NCBI RefSeq assembly: GCF_937912035.1
Contig: NZ_CALDPF010000036.1
Span: 132,002 to 196,001 of the forward strand
Direction: 5' to 3'
Length of the DNA: 64,000 nt
DNA from: an uncultured Bacteroides sp.
GTDB taxonomy: Bacteria > Bacteroidota > Bacteroidia > Bacteroidales > Bacteroidaceae
The notes under the pieces were generated by a model. That model was not told the DNA's origin. It worked only from the letters and a program-made list of their open reading frames with translations, and searched no databases. Shown piece after piece: positions 45,704 through 53,855 of the stretch (position 1 is its first letter; each line of letters opens with the position of its first letter). Position numbers and translations under genes: made by a program.

Positions 45704-48154
45704 TTATTCGTAATTCAGAACTATATTATCGACAAAGAATTCACTACCGACAAATTCTCCATCCGAAAGATTTCCAAATGAAGGAATTGTATTACAATAA
45801 TCTTTTCCTGCTTTATCACCAGACTTAAATACAATATACAAGTGAGTAGCTTTCATTTTTTTTCCTTCTTCAGTATAATCGATATTAACTGTCAATGATG
45901 TCCAATCTCCCACTGATTCTCCATTACGCGATAAGCCACGGCCAATTTCAGTAACAGTATCAGATTGTTTATTTAAAATTACAATTTCAGCATAATATTG
46001 GTCTCCACCCTTTCCTGGAGTATATTTATAATCTATAGTCATAGATTTTGGTCTAGAACTAAATTCAATACCATCATACACCGGTTTTTGTGTACCTGAA
46101 TCATAACGACCTAAATACAATTCACCAACAGTAGCATTTTGACATACACTTGCACTACCAGCAGCAGTATTACCATTTCCCCATCCTACAGCTCTAATTT
46201 GTGCAGCATATCCTGTTTTACCATCAGTACGTATTGTTCCTGAATTAGAATTATACCTATAACGACCATTTGTAGATGTCGTAAGAGAATTCATGGTATT
46301 CCAAACCGATTGTTCGTTTTCTTTACATACATACCACATTTCCCAGTTATTATTTTTAGGATTCGTATAATACCAATCCTCCATACCGGCATTTGGAACA
46401 GACAATTCTTCTTCAGTTTGGATAGTTAATTCATTAGAAAAAACATTTTGAGAATAAACCGCACGAATTTTATAAGAGGTATTTGAAGTTAACCCGTTTA
46501 CTGTAAATCCATTTGAACCATCAAATGCCACATTCTCAAATTTCTGCCAAACACCATCACTTTCTTCGTATTGAAATTCTATTGTAGACGATGAAATCGT
46601 TCTAGAATTACGTGACTGTGTTTTTGCAGATGCAATTACCTGAAAATCTGCATGTTTAGCCCATACATCTGCATTACTATTCTTTAAAGATAAAGTAATT
46701 TCTGGATCCTCCACTTTAAATGTACTTTCAAAAGTTTTTTTACCACATACAGCCTTAAACTTCACACCATTTTCTGTATCTATCAGTGGTTCAGGATAAG
46801 TAAATGTTACAGTGTATTTATTAGATTCTTCTGTTGGCTGAATATTCACATTTTCCGTAGCAAATTCCTGATAAGTACCCAATCCGATATAATAGAATAC
46901 AATCTTGCTAGGGTCGCCTTCCAAAGTCAAATCTGCCGTCATGGTATTACTTCCATAAGGAACTGATTCAGGCAAAGTTACAGCAAAGCCATTATTACGG
47001 GTAGTAATTTGCAATACCAAACCGTTTTCTGTTACCTTTCCTAATTTATCTGTAGCACGGAGAGTAAATGTATGCTCTTCATTTCCATCAGTGGTACAAT
47101 ATAAATTCGGCAATACATTTTTAAAATTTATCAATGCTATCTTGTCATGATTAGCTCCAAGCCCCATTGTCTCCAATCCGAGTTCTTTTAATTTCTGAGA
47201 CTGTTCAGGTGTAAGATTCATAAAATCAACACTTGCAGGCCAGCCTTCTTTTTTCAAAGACTCAGAAACAGTAGTCAACTCACATTTAACCAGACCTGAT
47301 GGAGCATTAAGGTAAGCCTCCAATTTGTCTGAAACAGTCTCTCCTTCCAACACTTCCTGATTCTCGCCTGAAGTAAATCCATAAGGAGTAAATGCAGGAG
47401 CCGGTGCATTCAGGCTCTCATCTGAAATCTCAATTTGTACATTTTCAGTTGAAGCGGGATCATCATTAAAAATAATATTCAATGTAGATGTTGACGCATC
47501 AACATCCATTGTTAAATGATAATCATGCTTGACTTCGGCATTGAAATTCTTTGGATTAAGAACTATATTCTCAGAAACTCCAGGACGTTTAACTTCCAAA
47601 TAAAGCTGCAAATCGCCAGGAACGAAATAAGCGCCACGTGTTTCTTCAGCTCCATAAAGCACCTTAATTTCTTTAGAAGAAGTGATATAAGCACTATAAG
47701 AAGTGAAATAAGATTTAAAACTATCGGTATAAGATATAGACACCCTAGCTTTATTAATGGTACAAGTAATAGAAGCAGTTGCTGTTTCATCCCTAACAAC
47801 TTCAACGGTAGTTTCTCCCCAATAACTTAAACCTTCAAAACCCTCGGTATTTGCATCACCGTATGTAGCGGTTACCGTATATGTACCCACTTCAACAGAT
47901 ACAGGCTGAAAAGTTTCAAAACGGTTCCAAGAATTAGAGACCTCACCATCGGCTGATTCTATTCTCAAAGCAAAATCATTCACATCAGGGGAAAACTCAT
48001 CTTCATTCGCCCTTGATGCTTCTACCGACATTTTTTTGTCAGCATTGACACTCACATCGATACGTCCTTCATGAGAGCTTTGACTTTCATCTTTTACACA
48101 AGATGACATCATAGCAAAAAACAAGGACAACAATCCATAATAAACTTTTTTCAT
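45704..48154 (-). CDS. DUF4493-PCMD surface lipoprotein, first gene of operon
   Basis: 816 residues; lipobox AMMSSC (Cys19). Order: DUF4493 (about 30-235, GRIDVSVNADKKMSVEA, VSVEVGTYTVTATYGDA, TASITCTINKARVSISY), the NAPSG domain shared with the next gene (about 270-385), a beta domain (about 385-490), a fibronectin III-like domain (about 490-590, VNGLTSNTSYKIRAVYS) and PCMD (about 592-816, GMEDWYYTNPKNNNWEMWY, VGELYLGRYDSG, FSSRPKSMTIDYKYTPGKG, GSEFFVDNIVLNYE). It is the promoter-proximal gene of the six-gene operon, 35 bp from a near-consensus -7 element in the divergent control region. Confidence 0.85.
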   Translation of the reverse strand: MKKVYYGLLSLFFAMMSSCVKDESQSSHEGRIDVSVNADKKMSVEASRANEDEFSPDVNDFALRIESADGEVSNSWNRFETFQPVSVEVGTYTVTATYGDANTEGFEGLSYWGETTVEVVRDETATASITCTINKARVSISYTDSFKSYFTSYSAYITSSKEIKVLYGAEETRGAYFVPGDLQLYLEVKRPGVSENIVLNPKNFNAEVKHDYHLTMDVDASTSTLNIIFNDDPASTENVQIEISDESLNAPAPAFTPYGFTSGENQEVLEGETVSDKLEAYLNAPSGLVKCELTTVSESLKKEGWPASVDFMNLTPEQSQKLKELGLETMGLGANHDKIALINFKNVLPNLYCTTDGNEEHTFTLRATDKLGKVTENGLVLQITTRNNGFAVTLPESVPYGSNTMTADLTLEGDPSKIVFYYIGLGTYQEFATENVNIQPTEESNKYTVTFTYPEPLIDTENGVKFKAVCGKKTFESTFKVEDPEITLSLKNSNADVWAKHADFQVIASAKTQSRNSRTISSSTIEFQYEESDGVWQKFENVAFDGSNGFTVNGLTSNTSYKIRAVYSQNVFSNELTIQTEEELSVPNAGMEDWYYTNPKNNNWEMWYVCKENEQSVWNTMNSLTTSTNGRYRYNSNSGTIRTDGKTGYAAQIRAVGWGNGNTAAGSASVCQNATVGELYLGRYDSGTQKPVYDGIEFSSRPKSMTIDYKYTPGKGGDQYYAEIVILNKQSDTVTEIGRGLSRNGESVGDWTSLTVNIDYTEEGKKMKATHLYIVFKSGDKAGKDYCNTIPSFGNLSDGEFVGSEFFVDNIVLNYE

Positions 48155-48188
48155 TTTATATCTAAATATGACTATAATTTTCAGTGTG

Positions 48189-48219
48189 CAAAATAACTGC
48201 TTTTAAACATATTTCACAA
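48189..48219 (-). promoter_or_regulatory. Promoter of the six-gene PCMD operon
   Basis: On the minus strand: TTG at 48219-48217, 21 bp, TATTTTG at 48195-48189. The equivalent promoter of the 515-residue PCMD gene (51931-51961) has the same 21-bp spacing and the same 35-bp distance to its ATG. Confidence 0.6.
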
Positions 48220-48336
48220 GGTCAATTCTTGATATTTTTGTTCTATTTTTAATCTATTGTACATTTAACACATATATAAGTAGTATAATCTTAATATTTT
48301 ATAGACTTTTATTAATATAGTTATTGGTCAATACTT
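48220..48336. promoter_or_regulatory. Paired operator boxes, control region copy 1
   Basis: GGTCAATTCTT at 48220-48230 and GGTCAATACTT at 48326-48336 are direct repeats 106 bp apart. The first abuts the minus-strand promoter, the second overlaps the -33 of the plus-strand promoter. Bases 48220-48253 and about 48290-48340 are nearly identical to 51962-51995 and 52032-52082, while the centre differs. Binding by an AraC protein is inferred. Confidence 0.6.
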
Positions 48337-48354
48337 CAAATTAGTCTACCTTTG
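48324..48354 (+). promoter_or_regulatory. Promoter of the 370-residue PCMD gene
   Basis: TTG at 48324-48326, 20 bp, TACCTTTG (exact TAnnTTTG) at 48347-48354, giving a leader of about 25-30 bases. Confidence 0.7.
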
Positions 48355-48389
48355 TATTTATAATTACTAAAACAACATTAAACATAAAA

Positions 48390-49502
48390 ATGAAAAAACA
48401 TCTTTTTATCACAGGACTAACTCTATCCCTATGTCTGACTTCGTGTATACAGGAAGAGGCATTAAATGTTGAGGCTGCAATAGATGGGTGCAAAGGTGAA
48501 AACATTCAACTACTGACTATCAACAGCGAAAACAAAAAAATTGATATCTATGTACAGGATGGAGCAGACATCTCACAACAAGAGCTTGTATTTGAACTGC
48601 CGGAGGGCGCTACAATAGAGGCTAAAGACAAACAGCCCAAAGACAATCCCCCTGTTTACGACTTCAGTTTATCAGAAAACAGAAAATTCATTGTAACATC
48701 AGAGGACAAAAGTAATAACGCCGAATACGATATAAGTATTTTCAAAATGGAGCTACCATTACTGTATTCTTTTGATAATCTCGTAGAAACAGATCCATAC
48801 CATATTTTATATTTGAGCGACCAAAGCAAAAAGCTACAATGGGCCAGCGGAAACCCTGGATACAAACTTACAGGTATTGCCAACAATGCCAACGATTACC
48901 CTACATCACAATCCACCAATGGAAAAAAAGGTTATTGCATAAAACTTGAAACCAAGGATACTGGAGGATTCGGACAGCAAGTTGGAATGCCGATAGCTGC
49001 CGGAAACCTTTTCATTGGAGCTTTCGAATCATCAAATGCAGTCTTAAAACCACTTGAAGCCACACTATTCGGCTATCCGTTTACAAAACTACCTACCAGA
49101 ATGACAGGCTATTACAAATTCAAGGCCGGTCTGCAAATGACTGATGCTGAAAAAAAGCCTATTGGCGGCAAAGACAGCTTCGATATTTATGCTGTAATGT
49201 ATGAAGCAGAGAATAACGACTTTTTCCTTAATGGTGGAAATTCATTGACTGACCATAGTATAGTGAAACTAGCACGTATTAATCCTGAAGACGCAAAAGA
49301 AACTGATGTATGGACCTATTTCGACATTCCTTTTGAAACAAAAAATGGAAAATCTATAGATATGGACAAATTGAAAAACGGAAAATACAAATTGGCAATA
49401 GTCTTATCATCGAGTATAAAAGGAGCATACTTCATTGGTGCAATAGGAAGCACACTTTGGGTAGATGAACTTGAAATAGTATGTGAAACAAATAATCAAT
49501 AG
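48390..49502 (+). CDS. PCMD-domain lipoprotein
   Basis: 370 residues; lipobox SLCLTSC. A small beta domain (about 30-115, IQLLTINSENKKIDIYVQDG, NNAEYDISIFKMEL) resembles the cadherin-like N-terminal domains found before PCMD. The PCMD domain (about 120-370) is recognised by LYSFDNL, LQWASGNPGYKLTG, AAGNLFIGAFE, TKLPTRMTGYYKFKAG and GSTLWVDELEIV; the Trp-Asp-Thr of other copies is Trp-Ala-Ser here. It is followed after 5 bp by a beta-barrel gene, again a PCMD lipoprotein and barrel pair. Transcribed divergently from the six-gene operon. Confidence 0.85.
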   Translation: MKKHLFITGLTLSLCLTSCIQEEALNVEAAIDGCKGENIQLLTINSENKKIDIYVQDGADISQQELVFELPEGATIEAKDKQPKDNPPVYDFSLSENRKFIVTSEDKSNNAEYDISIFKMELPLLYSFDNLVETDPYHILYLSDQSKKLQWASGNPGYKLTGIANNANDYPTSQSTNGKKGYCIKLETKDTGGFGQQVGMPIAAGNLFIGAFESSNAVLKPLEATLFGYPFTKLPTRMTGYYKFKAGLQMTDAEKKPIGGKDSFDIYAVMYEAENNDFFLNGGNSLTDHSIVKLARINPEDAKETDVWTYFDIPFETKNGKSIDMDKLKNGKYKLAIVLSSSIKGAYFIGAIGSTLWVDELEIVCETNNQ

Positions 49503-49507
49503 AAGAA

Positions 49508-50299
49508 ATGACAAACAGAATAATAACAGCATTAATATGCCTTGCATGTTCATTGCAAATTTCATATTCAAAATCAGAAAACGAAAACACCCATAAGGGG
49601 TTAATATGGTCTTATCTCAACGGAATAAGTTATGATGTAAGGGCTGGAATAAATATTGGAGGTTCTTCACCAATACCTTTACCCCAAGAAATAAGAAGTC
49701 TTGACAGTTACTCCCCAGGACTTGCAATAACATTAGAAGGATATGCTACAAAATGGATTAATACTAAGAAAAATCTCGGAATAAGTGTTGGTCTCAGACT
49801 TGACAGTAAAGATATGAAGACAGAAGCGACAGTAAAAAACTACAATATGGCCATTATAAGCGAAACCGGAGGCAAAGTAGAAGGCTTATGGACAGGCGGA
49901 GTAAAAACACGAGCAAAAATGTCTTTACTTTCTTTCCCTGTGCTTGGAGTATATAAAATAAACGAAAGGTGGAAAATATCTGCAGGACCATATTTTTCGT
50001 ATCTAATGGATGGTAATTTTGACGGTAATGTTTACGAAGGACATTTACGTACACCAGACGCTACTGGTTCAAAAATAATATTTGAAGGAGAAAATGTTGC
50101 AACATACGACTTTTCAAATGAACTCAGAAAATTTCAATGGGGAGCACAAGTAGGAGGTGAATGGAAAGCATACAAACACCTTACTGTACATGCAGACCTA
50201 ACCTGGGGACTTAATGACATCTTCAACAGCAATTTTAAGACTATCACATTTTCTATGTATCCAATTTATTTGAACTTCGGATTTGGATATCAGTTCTAA
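49508..50299 (+). CDS. PorT-like outer-membrane beta-barrel protein
   Basis: 263 residues with a signal peptide (about 1-22). Amphipathic strands include YDVRAGINIGGSSPIPLP, YSPGLAITLEGYATKW, NLGISVGLRLDSKDMK, WKISAGPYFSYLMDGNF and FQWGAQVGGEWKAYKHLTVH; it ends IYLNFGFGYQF with a C-terminal Phe, as outer-membrane proteins often do. The layout fits the PorT/OMP_b-brl_2 type of small barrel. It is 5 bp downstream of the PCMD gene, and a strong terminator follows. Unlike the two barrels at 40586-42204 it is not an obvious close paralogue of them. Confidence 0.8.
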   Translation: MTNRIITALICLACSLQISYSKSENENTHKGLIWSYLNGISYDVRAGINIGGSSPIPLPQEIRSLDSYSPGLAITLEGYATKWINTKKNLGISVGLRLDSKDMKTEATVKNYNMAIISETGGKVEGLWTGGVKTRAKMSLLSFPVLGVYKINERWKISAGPYFSYLMDGNFDGNVYEGHLRTPDATGSKIIFEGENVATYDFSNELRKFQWGAQVGGEWKAYKHLTVHADLTWGLNDIFNSNFKTITFSMYPIYLNFGFGYQF

Positions 50300-50300
50300 A

Positions 50301-50348
50301 TTAATAAAAAACAGGCTTCAGAAATAACTGAAGCCTGTTTTTTATTAA
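50301..50348. terminator. Bidirectional terminator, 21-bp perfect stem
   Basis: 50301-50321 pairs without mismatch with 50328-50348 around a 6-base loop, with T/A runs on both sides. It fills the gap between the convergent barrel and PCMD genes almost completely. Confidence 0.95.
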
Positions 50349-51896
50349 TTAAAATGAAACTTCTATATCATCGACAAATAATGTACTTCCAGGAGCTCCA
50401 GAAAATTTATCTCCATTCTTACTTGAAGAACAAATTATAGCAAAACGATACAACTTATCTTTACTATATTCCTGCTTATAATCAAGCTGTAATTCAAACG
50501 ATTTATAATCCTTCATTTCTCCACCTGATAATTGAGCAAATGCTACTATTTTATCAGACGTATAAATATTTGTACCATCTAATATCTCATCTTTCTTATC
50601 ATATGAAGAAACTTCATAAAGAACCACTGTTATAGAAAATTCATCCGTCTTGGAATTATCTATTACTGCAACATTTGATTCAGAAATATTATCACATCGA
50701 TAATAATCTTTTCCAGGCAGATATTTATAGTAACCTTTTACAGAAACAGGCTTATTAGGAAACTCTATTCCAAACTTTGTACTTTTTAATGTATTTGTTG
50801 CATTCACTTCAAAAGCACCTAAGAACATAGAACCGGATGTCACCTTAGGAATAGCAGGGAAAACACCAGGAATAATACTCTTCTGTCCATAAGTGTCCAA
50901 AGTTACAATTTTTGCAGCCTTATCTCCTGAATAAGAATCATCAGAAGACATTAAAGATTTTTCATTGAAATCGATACCAGCGGTTTGTAACATAATACGA
51001 ACCAAATTTAAAGCCTGATCAGCTCCTGTCCAACCTCCATATTGCGGTATCTCATATTCCCATTTTCCATTAGCATCTTCTACAGAAATAGTTTTCCAAG
51101 TTTCAAAATCATACAATCTTGTCATACCGTCAATTAAAGCTGTATAAACCACAGTAGTTCCATCTTCCGCCTCAACTGTATATTTAACAGATTTACCGTT
51201 GGAAAAATCCTGAGGTACTCCGCTCCCTGGGGTTACAGTTGCTTTTTCCGATACCTCAATAGTAGGAACCAAAGCAGCAAGATGCTCAGCTTTTGCTGTA
51301 TCAGCTACCATAAAAGTTATAGTCTTTGATTCCTCATTTATTATAGGTTGCGATACAACCAAAGAATCAACGGCAGCAACATTTCTATCGAAAATAAACT
51401 TTGTTATTTTAGCCTCAGAACTTTCAGTACCTTTAAGTCTTTCACCGGTATAAACCACCTTTACAGACTGTTTTTGACCTGCAAGTTCAGCGTCAATATC
51501 CATACTGATTTCCACTTTTCCACCACCTATAGTTCCAGTAGCCTTCACATCAGCCTTCAACATTTCAGTATCCAACAATGTAGTACCGGTAAAAGCGTAA
51601 TTACCAGAATTTTCCGATAAAGGACAATCGTTCAATTCGATATCACCTAAATTTATACCTAAAAAAGAAAAATCTTTTAATGACAGGTTTATAGATTCTT
51701 CACTGGCTTTCTCAACTTTAATCTTTTGAGACTGCTCTCCAAGGTTTAATCCATCAACAGTTACATCAAGCTTACCTTTATAATCACCGGCAAGTTCTTC
51801 CTCAATTGGGAATGAAATTTTCTCTTCACATGAAGTAAATAAAGCTGTAGTCATACTAATGACTGCAAGCATAAAGGAATAAATAAACTTTTTCAT
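50349..51896 (-). CDS. Calycin-like / Ig-like / PCMD lipoprotein
   Basis: 515 residues; lipobox ALFTSC. Three parts: residues about 30-155 resemble the calycin-like domain of Bacteroidetes lipoproteins (LAGDYKGKLDVTVDGLNLG, IELNDCPLSENSGNYAF); about 160-258 a DUF5018-like beta domain (ITKFIFDRNVAAVDSLVVS, VTPGSGVPQDFSNGKSVKY); about 262-515 PCMD (LYDFETWKTI, SGSMFLGAFEVN, PNKPVSVKGYYKYLPG, GSTLFVDDIEVSF). It is monocistronic and divergent from the AraC gene, with the duplicated control region between them. No enzyme motif was recognised. Confidence 0.83.
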   Translation of the reverse strand: MKKFIYSFMLAVISMTTALFTSCEEKISFPIEEELAGDYKGKLDVTVDGLNLGEQSQKIKVEKASEESINLSLKDFSFLGINLGDIELNDCPLSENSGNYAFTGTTLLDTEMLKADVKATGTIGGGKVEISMDIDAELAGQKQSVKVVYTGERLKGTESSEAKITKFIFDRNVAAVDSLVVSQPIINEESKTITFMVADTAKAEHLAALVPTIEVSEKATVTPGSGVPQDFSNGKSVKYTVEAEDGTTVVYTALIDGMTRLYDFETWKTISVEDANGKWEYEIPQYGGWTGADQALNLVRIMLQTAGIDFNEKSLMSSDDSYSGDKAAKIVTLDTYGQKSIIPGVFPAIPKVTSGSMFLGAFEVNATNTLKSTKFGIEFPNKPVSVKGYYKYLPGKDYYRCDNISESNVAVIDNSKTDEFSITVVLYEVSSYDKKDEILDGTNIYTSDKIVAFAQLSGGEMKDYKSFELQLDYKQEYSKDKLYRFAIICSSSKNGDKFSGAPGSTLFVDDIEVSF

Positions 51897-51930
51897 TTTC
51901 AGTTTTCTAATTTATTAAAAAATTCGGATG

Positions 51931-51961
51931 CAAAGTAATGCTACAATATATTATCCTGCAA
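51931..51961 (-). promoter_or_regulatory. Promoter of the 515-residue PCMD gene
   Basis: On the minus strand: TTG at 51961-51959, 21 bp, TACTTTG at 51937-51931; 35 bp to the ATG, as in the copy at 48189-48219. Confidence 0.6.
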
Positions 51962-52078
51962 GGTCTATTCTTGATATTTTTGTCCTATTTTTAATATACT
52001 TCTAAAATCAAGTTACATTAATCGATATTATTTTAATATTTTATATACTTTTATTAATACTATCATTGGTCTATACTT
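51962..52078. promoter_or_regulatory. Paired operator boxes, control region copy 2
   Basis: GGTCTATTCTT at 51962-51972 and GGTCTATACTT at 52068-52078, again exactly 106 bp apart. The outer thirds align without gaps to copy 1 (48220-48336); the central third has diverged while keeping its length. This copy controls the regulator itself, so autoregulation is likely. Confidence 0.6.
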
Positions 52079-52095
52079 CAAATTTATTACTTTTG
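52066..52095 (+). promoter_or_regulatory. Promoter of the second AraC gene
   Basis: TTG at 52066-52068, 19 bp, TACTTTTG (exact TAnnTTTG) at 52088-52095. It implies a transcript start near 52100 and excludes the in-frame codon at 52066 as the translation start. Confidence 0.7.
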
Positions 52096-52119
52096 TACAT
52101 AAACATAAACAACACTACA

Positions 52120-52968
52120 ATGGATAATACGATACCTAAATTCGATTTACCTGAGGACTGGCTGTCAGGTACAGATATAAGCAAAGAACTACTTGGAATG
52201 TATAAGAACTACCCTGTCAGACTAAAATGTGAAATCATTGCACTATGTATGGGTGGAGAGATAGAAGCTTCTGTCAATCTAAATCATATCACAGTGAAAA
52301 AAAACGATATAATAACATTAATGCCTGGATCTATATTTCAGATTAACGACCTGAAAGGAGACTTGAAAATATATTTCATAGGCTTTTCATCAAAATATAT
52401 AGAAAAAAACGATAAATCTAAGATTTTACTTGATGCCATTTATTCCACTTTAGGTAAACCTAAATTATCATTGTCCGACGAAGGTGCAATAATGACAGAA
52501 AAATATTATAGGCTTATGATAGATGTTTATGAATATTTTGACGAAAAGATAAGGTTGGAAATTGCAAACAATATTTTCACCGACGTACATAAGGGTATCT
52601 CTTTATTATATAAAAAGAGATCAGTAAAGGATGACGTTGCCTCATCAAAAAGCGAACAGCTATGCAAGGGATTCACACAACTAGTGATGCAGCACTACAA
52701 CGACAACAGGAACGTGGCATGGTATGCCGAGAAATTGGGGATTACGCATGCTCACCTTTGTTCAATAGTGAAACAAGCCACAGGAAAGACTTGTGCGGAC
52801 ATAATATCGTCGATGGTTATAATGGACGCAAAATCACAGTTGAAATCTACACAACAAAGCATTCAGGCAATATCGGATTCTCTGAATTTTGCCAATATGT
52901 CGTTCTTCGGAAAGTACTTCAAACGACACGTTGGAATGAGCCCGCTGGAGTACAGAAATAAGGGATAA
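52120..52968 (+). CDS. AraC family regulator of the PCMD locus
   Basis: 282 residues from the ATG at 52120 (MDNTIPKFDLPEDW), chosen because the promoter lies upstream of it and overlaps any longer frame. The N-terminal half is a divergent cupin-like domain (CEIIALCMGGEIEASVNLN, KKNDIITLMPGSIFQI, DLKIYFIGFSSKYI). The C-terminal domain (about 185-280) is the AraC double helix-turn-helix: RNVAWYAEKLGITHAHLCSI and IQAISDSLNFANMSFFGKYF, then HVGMSPLEYRNKG. It is the only regulator within the locus and shares its control region with a PCMD gene. Both control regions carry the same box pairs, so it is the best candidate for their activator. Confidence 0.88.
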   Translation: MDNTIPKFDLPEDWLSGTDISKELLGMYKNYPVRLKCEIIALCMGGEIEASVNLNHITVKKNDIITLMPGSIFQINDLKGDLKIYFIGFSSKYIEKNDKSKILLDAIYSTLGKPKLSLSDEGAIMTEKYYRLMIDVYEYFDEKIRLEIANNIFTDVHKGISLLYKKRSVKDDVASSKSEQLCKGFTQLVMQHYNDNRNVAWYAEKLGITHAHLCSIVKQATGKTCADIISSMVIMDAKSQLKSTQQSIQAISDSLNFANMSFFGKYFKRHVGMSPLEYRNKG

Positions 52969-52970
52969 AA

Positions 52971-53033
52971 AATGGGCTGTTATTTAAGGTAAAACGACAG
53001 CCCATTTTATCTTAAATGACAGCCCATTTTTTT
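52971..53033 (+). terminator. Terminator with one left arm and two competing right arms (copy 2)
   Basis: A left arm at 52971-52988 pairs with 53011-53028 over 18 bp with one G-U, followed by a T run; 52993-53008 is a second near-copy of the right arm. The flanks match those of copy 1 (AAGGGATAAAA before, AAACGTATCAAA and CCTTATT after). It lies between the AraC gene and the convergent MarC gene. Confidence 0.85.
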
Positions 53034-53049
53034 AAAACGTATCAAAGCC

Positions 53050-53688
53050 TTATTTCAAAGCCTGAAACTGCTCTATCAACGAAGTTAAATTGGCAGTGAA
53101 AAGTCTGGCAGAAATAGCCAGTAGAATTATACCGAAGAATTTGCGGATTACGTATATTCCACCCTTTCCAAGGAAACGTTCTATCACGTCTGTCAGCTTC
53201 AAGACTATAAAAACCCACACCATATTAAGTGTCAGTGCCAATACTATATTAATAGGGGCATACTCGGCACGCAATGAAAGCAGCGTAGTGAACGCTCCGG
53301 CTCCTGCCAACAGCGGGAATACCAAAGGAACAAGAGTGGCTTCCTTTATAGGGCCCGTGTTCTTGAATATCTCCACATCCAGAATCATCTCAAGCGACAT
53401 CATAAAAATGACGAAGGCACCCGCTACAGCAAAGGAAGCAATATCAACCTGGAAAAGTTTAAGCATCATATCGCCGGCATAAAAGAAACCTATCAGCAGG
53501 GCAAAAGCTATCAGCGTAGCCTTCATGGCATTTACAGGCCTACCCTTCTGCTTCAAATCAAGAATAATAGGGATGGAACCAATTATATCTATAACGGCAA
53601 ACAACACAATGAATGCACTAAGAAACTGCTGAACATCGAACGCTCCAAAAAAAGGAACCGATGCAAGCTGTATAAATAACGTTTTCAT
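53050..53688 (-). CDS. MarC family integral membrane protein
   Basis: 212 residues with six membrane segments. Family landmarks: FIVLFAVIDIIGSIPIILDL at about 27-46, the GDMMLKLFQVDIASFAVAGA segment, and ATLVPLVFPLLAGAGAFTTL. MarC proteins resemble LysE-type exporters, but the substrate is unknown and the early link to multiple antibiotic resistance was not upheld. Likely monocistronic, with an exact -7 element at 53713-53720 on the minus strand. Convergent with the AraC gene. Confidence 0.93.
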   Translation of the reverse strand: MKTLFIQLASVPFFGAFDVQQFLSAFIVLFAVIDIIGSIPIILDLKQKGRPVNAMKATLIAFALLIGFFYAGDMMLKLFQVDIASFAVAGAFVIFMMSLEMILDVEIFKNTGPIKEATLVPLVFPLLAGAGAFTTLLSLRAEYAPINIVLALTLNMVWVFIVLKLTDVIERFLGKGGIYVIRKFFGIILLAISARLFTANLTSLIEQFQALK

Positions 53689-53712
53689 TTTGATGATATA
53701 TTTTTTACATTA

Positions 53713-53720
53713 CAAAAATA
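53713..53720 (-). promoter_or_regulatory. -7 element of the marC-like gene
   Basis: TATTTTTG on the minus strand, exact TAnnTTTG, 25 bp before the ATG. Confidence 0.5.
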
Positions 53721-53805
53721 CATAAAAAATCATTATTCATACACATTAAGGAAAAAAATACTAAAATCAATATACACACTGATGTAGTGATACAAAATAA
53801 ATTGT

Positions 53806-53813
53806 TAACTTTG
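53806..53813 (+). promoter_or_regulatory. -7 element of the Crp/Fnr gene
   Basis: TAACTTTG, exact TAnnTTTG, 43 bp before the ATG at 53856. No -33 TTG seen. Confidence 0.55.
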
Positions 53814-53855
53814 TATGTTAAAATAAAGATTTACGCTCAATAAATTTAACGGATT

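Noticed and set aside
48220..52078. Possible invertible promoters (phase variation) in the two control regions
   Set aside because: The repeated boxes are direct, not inverted, both between and within copies, and no recombinase gene is near. Recombination between the two direct copies could delete the segment between them but not invert it.
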